From assembly GCA_002708065.1 (NCBI GenBank), contig PAOO01000043.1, positions 51,279 to 58,613 on the forward strand: a DNA stretch of 7,335 nt, given 5' to 3'. This DNA comes from Chloroflexota bacterium (GTDB lineage Bacteria > Chloroflexota > Dehalococcoidia > Lucifugimonadales > UBA826). The notes under the pieces were generated by a model. The model was not told the DNA's origin. It worked only from the letters and a program-made list of their open reading frames with translations, and made no database searches. Of the stretch, positions 1 through 5,625 are shown piece after piece. A program made the position numbers and the translations under genes. The number at the start of each line of letters is the position of its first letter. Position 1 is the first letter of the stretch.

Positions 1-593
1 CTTCCAACTAGCAGGTTGAATCGTTGGTCTGATCCACCAAACTCGACATCCGACCTAATAGCTACCGAATCATAGGCTTGCAGGAGGGGATAAAGTAGCT
101 CTGTAATAGCAATGGGTTGGCTCTCTTTAAATCTTTTAGCGAAATCATCGCGAGCGAGAATTTGAGCGACTGTGAATTTTCTGGTTAATTCAATTACATT
201 TGTGAGACTGAACGGGCCAAACCATTCGCTTTGGAGTCGTATCTCTGTTCGGTCTCTGTCAACTATTTTAAAGAATTGATCCAGATATGTTTGAGCGTTA
301 GCATTGACCTCGTCCGCACCGAGCATAGTTCTGGTTTGGGAGCGTCCACTAGGATCTCCTATTTGGGCAGTCCAGTCTCCAACAATAAGAACTACTTTAT
401 GACCGAGTTCTTGAAGCTGACGAAGTTTCCGAAGCCCTACAGCATGTCCTAAATGGATATCTGGGGCACTTGGATCGAAACCCATCTTGAGTCGCATGGG
501 ATTGCCTGAATCCAGTCTTTCGATGAATTCTCGCTCTACGATTATCTCTTCTACCCCTCTTCTGAGGACATCTTCTCTGTCCGGTAATGTCAT
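1..593 (-). CDS. tyrS: Tyrosyl-tRNA synthetase, N-terminal part (cut by the window edge)
   Basis: Class I aminoacyl-tRNA synthetase that activates tyrosine with ATP and charges tRNA-Tyr in the cytoplasm. About 197 residues are visible, reading from ATG at 593 leftwards off the window. Visible landmarks are FDPSAPDIHLGH at residues 39-50 (HLGH 47-50 is the HIGH-type ATP site), VGDWTAQIGDPSGR at 71-84, YPLLQAYD at 168-175 and FGGSDQ at 185-190 in the tyrosine pocket. The FDP-x-AP-D-HLGH style points to the TyrZ-like (type 2) branch. The KMSKS loop and tRNA-binding C-terminus lie outside the window. The start is supported by AGGAA nine bases upstream. It lies 49 bases after ribF with no terminator-like structure, so co-transcription with ribF is likely. 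The family call is very sure; the exact branch is less so. Confidence 0.95.
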   Translation of the reverse strand, partial: MTLPDREDVLRRGVEEIIVEREFIERLDSGNPMRLKMGFDPSAPDIHLGHAVGLRKLRQLQELGHKVVLIVGDWTAQIGDPSGRSQTRTMLGADEVNANAQTYLDQFFKIVDRDRTEIRLQSEWFGPFSLTNVIELTRKFTVAQILARDDFAKRFKESQPIAITELLYPLLQAYDSVAIRSDVEFGGSDQRFNLLVG

Positions 594-608
594 TTCCTAT
601 TATTCCTA
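594..608 (-). promoter_or_regulatory. Duplicated AGGAA element upstream of tyrS
   Basis: Reading on the minus strand, TAGGAA occurs twice with a 9-base period just before the tyrS ATG. The distal copy (603-607 for AGGAA) has a 9-base spacer and is the likely Shine-Dalgarno site. The proximal copy is too close to the start to work in the usual way. Confidence 0.5.
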
Positions 609-642
609 TGTGGCCCTGTTAGGGATGGTGAAGAATTATGAT

Positions 643-1584
643 TTACTGACCCATTCTATCTATCAAGGGTTTTAAGGAAACCCTTGCCACATCCACGTCT
701 TGTCTAATTTGATCCACAAGCTCTTTGACCGTATCGTAAGTGATTTCGTCTCTAATATGTTCTATGAATTCCAACCTCAAAGATTGTCCGTAAATATCCT
801 CATCGAAATCTAAGACATAGGTTTCTACTACTCTTTTACCGTCATCAAAAGTTGGTCTCGTACCTATGCTTGTGGCGGACATGAGTTTTCTATCACCAAG
901 GTAGGCTATGGTGGAGTAGATCCCATTCTTAGGAATCACCATTCCATCTTTGGTTTTAATGTTTGCAGTTGGGAATCCTAACTCACGACCCCTCCTGAAC
1001 CCAGCTACGATCTTTCCAGAAAATGAAAAAGGTCGTCCTAACATCAGTGAAACTGTGTTGACGTCACCTCGAGCGAGAAGTTCTCTTAACGTGGTACTTC
1101 GCACTGATATTCCGTTACTCTCCTGTACGGACACAACTTGAAGGCTGAAACCCATCTCCTGCCCTAGAGATCGTAAGCTTGACACGTCCGCCTTTCGGTT
1201 CCTGCCCATACAAAAATCTGGACCTACGACGAGGCCTTTCATTCCAATCCCTTCTTGCAGTAGTTTGATGAAATCTGCGGCGCTTAGGGAAGCCACATAT
1301 TCATCGAAAGTCACAGCCGCTATGAAATCCACGCCGCTACTTTGAAGAAGTTGTATACGTTCTTCAATGCTCGTCAGGAAATTAGGCCTAAAGTCAGGAT
1401 TCACGATAGTTGCCGGATGGTTCTTGAAGGTGACAACTCCGGCAGAATTTCCGGATTTTCGAGCATTCTCTATCAATTTATGCAACAGGTGTCTGTGTCC
1501 GAGGTGAACACCATCGAAAACACCGATAGTCACTATGGAATCGCCGACCGTTGAGACTTGGTCAAGTTCTTCAGTTATTACCAT
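643..1584 (-). CDS. ribF: Bifunctional riboflavin kinase / FAD synthetase
   Basis: Converts riboflavin to FMN and then FMN to FAD in the cytoplasm, using ATP at both steps. At 313 residues it is the usual full length for bacterial RibF. The N-terminal adenylyltransferase domain (about 1-180) shows GVFDGVHLGH at 21-30 (HLGH nucleotidyl-transfer motif), GPDFCMGRNRKAD at 121-133 and an RSTTLREL motif at 162-169 in place of the common SSTxIR. The C-terminal kinase domain (about 183-305) shows GFPTANI at 203-209 (the PTAN Mg-ATP motif), the GIY and TRPTF segments at 221-223 and 242-246, and ETYVLDF at 254-260 with the probable catalytic Glu254. The chosen ATG gives a standard N-terminus, but its Shine-Dalgarno match is weak. 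It is separated from the MFS operon by 157 bases and precedes tyrS by 49 bases; the pair is probably a housekeeping unit. No FMN riboswitch is apparent upstream. Confidence 0.95.
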   Translation of the reverse strand: MVITEELDQVSTVGDSIVTIGVFDGVHLGHRHLLHKLIENARKSGNSAGVVTFKNHPATIVNPDFRPNFLTSIEERIQLLQSSGVDFIAAVTFDEYVASLSAADFIKLLQEGIGMKGLVVGPDFCMGRNRKADVSSLRSLGQEMGFSLQVVSVQESNGISVRSTTLRELLARGDVNTVSLMLGRPFSFSGKIVAGFRRGRELGFPTANIKTKDGMVIPKNGIYSTIAYLGDRKLMSATSIGTRPTFDDGKRVVETYVLDFDEDIYGQSLRLEFIEHIRDEITYDTVKELVDQIRQDVDVARVSLKPLIDRMGQ

Positions 1585-1687
1585 TAAACGATCTTTTTTA
1601 CGTTTAGCCGCTAATAGTTCTCTGTTACTCTGTTCATCCTGACAATTATCCGAAAATGCTTGTTAACAATTCATATCGTTACCGAAG

Positions 1688-1716
1688 AAACTAGCATGCG
1701 CTAAATGGTCGGTCAA
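1688..1716 (-). promoter_or_regulatory. Possible promoter for ribF-tyrS
   Basis: On the minus strand TTGACC (1716-1711, 5 of 6 to the -35 consensus) is followed after 17 bases by TAGTTT (1693-1688, only 3 of 6), with a TG one base before it as in extended -10 promoters. The start would fall near 1681, leaving a leader of about 95 bases before ribF. No convincing terminator was found after the MFS gene, so read-through from that operon cannot be excluded. Confidence 0.35.
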
Positions 1717-1741
1717 GGGTAAAAAGCATTCTTAGGATACG

Positions 1742-2932
1742 TTAACTCACAGTTAAATATCTCTTAAGAGCGAGACTCGCAGGAAGTATCGTCGCTGTAA
1801 CGACCCCCATTATTATTACGGACCGGTTAAGGCCTATCATGTCAGCAATCAATCCATAGCCGAGGGGAGCTCCTACAGTACCTATCTCGTTAGTTGTATA
1901 AAAGAGACCGTAGTACCTTGCTCTCTTGTTTGTTGGTATGAATTTGGCTACAGTGGCGTAGAGAACACTTGATGTTCCGTTGAGCCCTACTCCGAGAATT
2001 ATCGCGAGTGGCCACAGGACAAATGAGGGCACGAAAATCGCGCTTATTATCAACGCTGTCGTCATACCTTTCGTCGCCCATATCAGTGGTAAAGTGCCTG
2101 TACGGTCGTCAAGCCAACCGCAAATATATTTTCCAGCTGCCCCGCCGGCGAACAACAGAAATAACGCTACTCCTACTTCAGATTCTCCCATTCCTCTCTC
2201 TATGAAAATGAAAGGAAAAAATACGAGTGTGGAGCTTCTGGTGGCACTGTCAAGAATACCGATTCCAGTTAATACGATGAACCCGACAATTGTAGAAGTT
2301 TTATCAGAATCTTTCCTATCCCATTTTTCTGGAGAATGTTCGATTAGCGGTTTTCCCAAGTCAAAGTGTCGTCGGGTGAATACAGAAAAGCACATGAAAG
2401 CAGATCCTGCTGCTCCTACAATCCACATCGTTGCGCGCCAGCCCCCCAACATTACAAGTAATCCTGCCACTATTGGCGCTATCATCTTGCCGATATCACC
2501 CGAAAAATTAACGGTGCCTACTGCCGTAGATCTTCCAGCTGAATCGTATGCTCTGGATACCATGCTTGATGCTAGAGGATGTTGTGTGCCTCCCCCCAGT
2601 CCGCCTAGAGCTGTTGCTCCGATAAGAGGCAGGAAACCAGGGACAACTGCCATTACAATTAGCCCCAGTCCCACCCATATATTGCCACCTAAAAGCATCC
2701 AAAATTCACCGGTTGACTCGGCAACTAATCCTGCAGGAATCTGGAGTATCGCGGAGGAACCGCTATAGACGGATCTTAAGAGTCCGATTGAGGTATAGCT
2801 AAGATTTAGTTCTTCTTTTATGTGTGGAAGCAATGGCACAAGGAGTGCAAAAAACAAATCGCTCCATACATGCATGGCGGATCCAAATATAAGAACTTTT
2901 TTCGGAGAAGGTGTATTAGTTCGCGAGTTCAT
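1742..2932 (-). CDS. Major facilitator superfamily transporter, FSR (fosmidomycin-resistance)-like
   Basis: A polytopic inner-membrane secondary transporter of close to 400 residues with about 12 hydrophobic segments and a polar central loop (roughly residues 189-215). Counting from the upstream GTG, it shows HVWSDLFFALLVPLLP at 23-38, GGGTQHPLASSMVSRAY at 115-131, and a motif-A-like GWLDDRTG at 274-281 in the second half. The HxxSDL start with the GGxxHPxAS loop recalls fosmidomycin-resistance-type MFS proteins, a drug or small-molecule exporter group, but substrate cannot be read from sequence. ATG at 2932 is preferred because GGTGG sits 9 bases upstream; GTG at 2938 is only 3 bases from it. 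The gene starts within 20 bases of the end of the dehydratase gene, so the two are surely in one operon. That context suggests transport of the sugar acid or a product rather than an antibiotic; this part is inference. Confidence 0.9.
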   Translation of the reverse strand: MNSRTNTPSPKKVLIFGSAMHVWSDLFFALLVPLLPHIKEELNLSYTSIGLLRSVYSGSSAILQIPAGLVAESTGEFWMLLGGNIWVGLGLIVMAVVPGFLPLIGATALGGLGGGTQHPLASSMVSRAYDSAGRSTAVGTVNFSGDIGKMIAPIVAGLLVMLGGWRATMWIVGAAGSAFMCFSVFTRRHFDLGKPLIEHSPEKWDRKDSDKTSTIVGFIVLTGIGILDSATRSSTLVFFPFIFIERGMGESEVGVALFLLFAGGAAGKYICGWLDDRTGTLPLIWATKGMTTALIISAIFVPSFVLWPLAIILGVGLNGTSSVLYATVAKFIPTNKRARYYGLFYTTNEIGTVGAPLGYGLIADMIGLNRSVIIMGVVTATILPASLALKRYLTVS

Positions 2933-2949
2933 TCTCACTGCCCACCGGT

Positions 2950-4101
2950 TTACGGTCCTTCATCGCGAAATTGCCTTATAGCTCTTGGGGGGAACTCCTG
3001 ATATGGATATTTGGCTAGGGAACTTTCATCTATTTCAATACCTAATCCTGGAGTTTCAGGCAGTTCTATATATCCGTTGTTGACCTCAAAGGGGTCGACA
3101 GTTATGTCCTTCCCGAAGTCTTCTAAGTTAAGAAAGTATTCTGTGATCAAGAAATTCGGCATAGTAGCTGAAACTTGTATTGTGGCAGCTAGACCTAGCG
3201 CCGTGCTGTTGTAGTTGTGGGGCGACACAGCTACAAAATAAGGTTCTGCCATTGCACCAATTTCTTTTAGCTCAAGGATCCCGCCTACGTTACAAACATC
3301 GGGATTTATTATGTCTGCCGCTTGCTTTTCAAAAACCTCCCTGAACTCAAATTTTGTGTAAAGTTCCTCTCCTGTTACAACTGGGATTCTTATCTCCCGT
3401 TTTGCAGCTGCCAGGGCGTCTATGTTTTCAGCTAGGACTGGTTCCTCGTACCAGAATGGCTCATATTCCTCAATCTGGCGAGCTATTTTTATTGCGTGCA
3501 TAGGCGCTAACCGCCTGTGCATTTCTACTAATATGTCTACATCCTGGCCGACAGCTTGCCTAACAGCTCTTACATTTTCGACGGTCTGATTTTCTACCCT
3601 CTTATCGACAAATGTGCGCCATGGGCCGGGTATCGGATCAAACTTAAGGGCTGTGAAGCCTTGTTCGACCACTTCAGATGCTCTTTCAGCGATAATTCCT
3701 GAATCCCATCCTCCCTCACCCCATCCATTCGCGTAAACTCTTATCCTTTCCCTAACTGGGCCGCCAAGTAGTTTGTGAATGGGGACTCCGCAAACTTTTC
3801 CTGTTATATCCCACATCGCTTGTTCCAATCCGCTTACAGCGCACCAGAGGTCCATAGCCCCCCTTCGGCCTGCAAAGTCATCGAAAACTATCTGTATGAA
3901 GTGTTTGATATTCGTAGGATCTCTTCCTACTAAATACCGTTTAAGCTTGTCTATATGAGTGGTTACCTGTATATCCCTGTCAGCCTGCGTGTAGCACTCC
4001 CCCCACCCGTGTATTCCTTCGTCGGTATCGATTCTCACGAAGCAGAGGTTTTTTCCTTTTCCAGGATTAACTAAGTGGTAACGTATATCCGATATCTTCA
4101 T
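2950..4101 (-). CDS. Enolase-superfamily (mandelate racemase family) sugar-acid dehydratase, galactonate-dehydratase-like
   Basis: A 383-residue enzyme of the usual length for the mandelate-racemase/galactonate-dehydratase branch. Such enzymes abstract a proton next to a carboxylate and eliminate water, giving a 2-keto-3-deoxy sugar acid. An N-terminal capping domain (about 1-120) is followed by a TIM barrel. Key residues seen: KFD at 153-155; Glu193-Met-His195; YEEP with Glu219; TGEE with Glu245; Asp268 in NPDVCNVGG; His295 in SPHN; Glu321. The 26-residue steps 193-219-245, and His195, Asp268 and His295, match the E. coli DgoD pattern as I remember it (183, 209, 235, H185, D258, H285) with a shift of 10. 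The first metal ligand is Glu rather than Asp. ATG at 4101 has a GTAGGGA-type ribosome site. It lies between an SDR dehydrogenase and an MFS transporter, a typical sugar-acid catabolic set. The true substrate is unknown; galactonate is only one candidate. Confidence 0.9.
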   Translation of the reverse strand: MKISDIRYHLVNPGKGKNLCFVRIDTDEGIHGWGECYTQADRDIQVTTHIDKLKRYLVGRDPTNIKHFIQIVFDDFAGRRGAMDLWCAVSGLEQAMWDITGKVCGVPIHKLLGGPVRERIRVYANGWGEGGWDSGIIAERASEVVEQGFTALKFDPIPGPWRTFVDKRVENQTVENVRAVRQAVGQDVDILVEMHRRLAPMHAIKIARQIEEYEPFWYEEPVLAENIDALAAAKREIRIPVVTGEELYTKFEFREVFEKQAADIINPDVCNVGGILELKEIGAMAEPYFVAVSPHNYNSTALGLAATIQVSATMPNFLITEYFLNLEDFGKDITVDPFEVNNGYIELPETPGLGIEIDESSLAKYPYQEFPPRAIRQFRDEGP

Positions 4102-4165
4102 GAGTTTTCCCTACTTTCAAATTTGGCTGTTCTTGATGGTTCCAGAATCAATGCTTGGCTGATAT

Positions 4166-4921
4166 TTATTGAGCCGTCCATCCGCCGTCCACTACCAGTT
4201 CACTGCCCGTTACAAAACTGGATTCGTTTGAAGCTAAATAGAGGACTGCATATGCGACTTCTTCAGGTTTTCCATACCGACCCATCGGAATACGACGAAC
4301 CATATCTGCCAACCTGTTCTTATCGGCTCGGACATCTGCCGTCATATCGGTCTCTATTGGCGCCGGATGTACTGAATTGCATCTTATTCCCTCAGATGCG
4401 TATTGAATTGCTACGGATTTTGTCAGAATCCTTACCGCTCCTTTAGAAGCCTGATACTGAGGACTACTAAAGTCGCCTCCAACCAATCCCAATTGAGATG
4501 AAATATTGACTATGGAGCCACCTCCTGATTTTCTCATGGCAGGTATAACCGCCTTAATACCAAGAAACGACCCTTTGGCATTGATATCAAGCACGCGGTC
4601 CCAATCCTCTTCAGTGGTATCTAGCAAGTTCATTCTCGAAGTAACCCCCGCATTATTTACAAGTACATCGAGCCTTCCATAGGCGCTCGTGGCCTTTGTT
4701 ACGGCCGATTCCCATTGAGAGGTTTTTCGAACATCCAATGGAGTGAAGACGCAACTTGCCCCCCCTGCAGATATCTCCAAAGCTAGCTTCGCCCCTTCAT
4801 CTTCAAGGACATCACCCAACACCAATGAGGCGCCTTCTTTAGCGAACATACGGGCTTCAACAGCCCCCATTCCCTTTGCGGCGCCGCTGATCAAAGCTAC
4901 CTTCCCTTTAAGTCTTTCCAT
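4166..4921 (-). CDS. Short-chain dehydrogenase/reductase (classical SDR)
   Basis: A 251-residue cytoplasmic NAD(P)-dependent oxidoreductase of the classical SDR type, full length for the family. Seen in order: SGAAKGMG at 12-19 (nucleotide-binding glycine motif), Asp37 at the end of the second strand (favours NAD(H) over NADP(H)), LDV at 62-64, NNAG at 89-92, Asn114, the catalytic Ser142, Tyr156 and Lys160 (YQASK), the HPAPIETDM segment at 185-193 and a C-terminal VTGSELVVDGG. The serine-to-tyrosine spacing is one residue longer than in the 3-alpha,20-beta-HSD pattern. ATG at 4921 has GAGG (4929-4932) seven bases upstream. It is the first gene of the operon with the dehydratase (64 bases downstream) and the MFS transporter, so it probably oxidises a sugar, lactone or sugar-acid alcohol group feeding the dehydratase. 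Substrate is not determinable from sequence. Confidence 0.92.
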   Translation of the reverse strand: MERLKGKVALISGAAKGMGAVEARMFAKEGASLVLGDVLEDEGAKLALEISAGGASCVFTPLDVRKTSQWESAVTKATSAYGRLDVLVNNAGVTSRMNLLDTTEEDWDRVLDINAKGSFLGIKAVIPAMRKSGGGSIVNISSQLGLVGGDFSSPQYQASKGAVRILTKSVAIQYASEGIRCNSVHPAPIETDMTADVRADKNRLADMVRRIPMGRYGKPEEVAYAVLYLASNESSFVTGSELVVDGGWTAQ

Positions 4922-5010
4922 AACTCAACCTCAAAATACTTGCTTACATTTTTCCACTACATTATTCACTGTAATTCCATCACGTGCTGACATAAGGATC
5001 CTCAACTCTG

Positions 5011-5037
5011 AAATCCATTGCTATATTCTTTGGATTT
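5011..5037 (-). repeat. Inverted repeat at the presumed SDR-operon transcription start
   Basis: AAATCCA (5011-5017) and TGGATTT (5031-5037) form a perfect 7-base dyad around a 13-base centre. It lies just downstream of the minus-strand -10 box and spans the predicted start near 5035. It could be a repressor operator or a hairpin at the 5' end of the transcript. Which of the two is inference. Confidence 0.45.
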
Positions 5038-5041
5038 GGGG

Positions 5042-5070
5042 ATTCTATGGCAGGTGCGCGGTAGTGACAA
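5042..5070 (-). promoter_or_regulatory. Sigma-70-type promoter for the SDR-dehydratase-MFS operon
   Basis: On the minus strand TTGTCA (5070-5065) and TAGAAT (5047-5042) are separated by exactly 17 bases. Each hexamer matches the consensus at 5 of 6 positions. The predicted start near 5035 gives a leader of roughly 114 bases before the SDR ATG. Confidence 0.7.
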
Positions 5071-5097
5071 ACCACTCATTCGCGAAGAGGTTATTCA

Positions 5098-5157
5098 GCT
5101 TACCTAAGCCGTATAGGTTAAGGTAAGCCTCTCAGGCCAGATCCAGCTAGGCTTATC
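5098..5157. repeat. Three-arm inverted repeats with alternative pairing
   Basis: Arm A GCTTACCT (5098-5105) is perfectly complementary to AGGTAAGC (5121-5128). The overlapping middle arm TAAGCCT (5124-5130) is perfectly complementary to AGGCTTA (5149-5155), extendable to 5122-5157 with one G-T pair. TAAGCC also occurs directly repeated at 5105-5110 and 5124-5129, a 19-base step, and inverted at 5150-5155. The middle arm can therefore pair with either side but not both. The block lies between the two divergent promoters, which favours a protein-binding operator over a transcribed RNA switch. Confidence 0.55.
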
Positions 5158-5186
5158 GGAATATTGCAAATCCTGTTCCATTTTGC

Positions 5187-5215
5187 TTGACACTCCAAAA
5201 GGCGAATGTGATACT
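5187..5215 (+). promoter_or_regulatory. Extended -10 sigma-70-type promoter for the act operon
   Basis: A perfect TTGACA (5187-5192) is followed by a 17-base spacer and GATACT (5210-5215, 4 of 6). A TG at 5207-5208, one base before the -10, adds the extended -10 element. Transcription should begin near 5222, giving a leader of about 65 bases before the first gene. Confidence 0.75.
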
Positions 5216-5220
5216 TTTCG

Positions 5221-5243
5221 CGCGGTTGAGGATTAACCCCGCG
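5221..5243 (+). promoter_or_regulatory. Hairpin at the start of the act operon leader
   Basis: CGC-GGTT (5221-5227) can pair with AACC (5235-5238) and GCG (5241-5243), with a 7-base loop and two bulged C bases. An alternative register pairs CGCGG (5221-5225) with CCGCG (5239-5243). It sits at the predicted 5' end of the mRNA and may stabilise it, or act as an operator just after the start site. There is no T-run directly after it, so it is not a terminator. Confidence 0.45.
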
Positions 5244-5288
5244 TTAGGTCTCCTTAGCCGTAATTTTTTGTCAGGGGTTTAGGCGATA

Positions 5289-5591
5289 TTGTTTGAGATG
5301 GACCCACGGTTTATAGGTCCGGAAGCATGGGCAGAGATTAGTGTATTTGTCACGAATATCTGGCTGTTTGTAGTTTCGATAATCATTTTTGCTTCCAACA
5401 TGTTGATCGGCCATAACGCAATCCCGTCTTTGGTCACATCGCGTCATCTTTCATCGTCCTGGCAAAAGATAAGGCCTCCTATTTATGGGGTTGCTGTTAT
5501 CGCATTTGTTGCGGCTTTATATTTTGTTTTTACTGCCTTACAAGGTGGTCGAAGTGCAATAAAGCTTATATATCCGGATTTCTGGATATAA
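5289..5591 (+). CDS. Small two-helix membrane protein leading the act operon, function unknown
   Basis: I do not recognise this family. The 100-residue product has two clear hydrophobic segments (about 17-40 and 65-85) joined by a polar, basic loop with His42, His53, Arg52, Lys60 and Arg62 and the sequence IRPPIYG at 61-67. It has no signal-cleavage site, cysteine or heme motif. It begins with TTG at 5289, 11 bases after AGGGG (5273-5277); ATG at 5298 is an alternative that would shorten it by three residues. It follows a strong promoter by about 65 bases and precedes the pentaheme cytochrome gene by 34 bases in the same direction. Its position suggests a subunit, assembly factor or accessory protein of the respiratory complex; this is inference from context only. 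Confidence 0.75.
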   Translation: MFEMDPRFIGPEAWAEISVFVTNIWLFVVSIIIFASNMLIGHNAIPSLVTSRHLSSSWQKIRPPIYGVAVIAFVAALYFVFTALQGGRSAIKLIYPDFWI

Positions 5592-5625
5592 GTGGGTTTA
5601 CGGTTAATCAAGGGAAGTAAGCAGT

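Larger units (their letters stand above)
4922..5288. other. Divergent intergenic region between the SDR operon and the act operon
   Basis: These 367 bases hold no convincing gene. They contain an outward promoter for each flanking operon (about 5042-5070 minus, 5187-5215 plus), inverted repeats between the two promoters (5098-5157), a dyad near the minus-strand start (5011-5037), and a leader hairpin on the plus strand (5221-5243). The distance between the two -35 boxes is 116 bases, enough for shared regulator binding. Confidence 0.8.

Noticed and set aside
614..624. CCCT-GTT-AGGG hairpin between ribF and tyrS as a terminator
   Set aside because: Only four base pairs and no T-run follow it. 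It does not argue against co-transcription of ribF and tyrS.
1742..1756. Small dyad TTAACT-GTG-AGTTAA at the MFS stop, followed by a T-run about 16 bases later, as a terminator
   Set aside because: The stem is short and AT-rich and the T-run is not adjacent, so an intrinsic terminator is not supported.
1980..2768. Long open frame (262 codons) on the plus strand inside the MFS gene
   Set aside because: It is antisense to a clear MFS transporter, its translation is rich in Pro, Ser and Thr with no recognisable domain, and it lacks a convincing ribosome site. It is a shadow of the real gene.
4075..4446. Open frame of 123 codons on the plus strand over the dehydratase-SDR junction
   Set aside because: It overlaps two well-supported genes on the other strand and has no recognisable protein features.
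4743..5126. Open frame of 127 codons on the plus strand crossing the SDR start into the intergenic region
   Set aside because: Its first half is antisense to the conserved SDR N-terminus and its second half runs over the promoter of the SDR operon. The product shows no domain.
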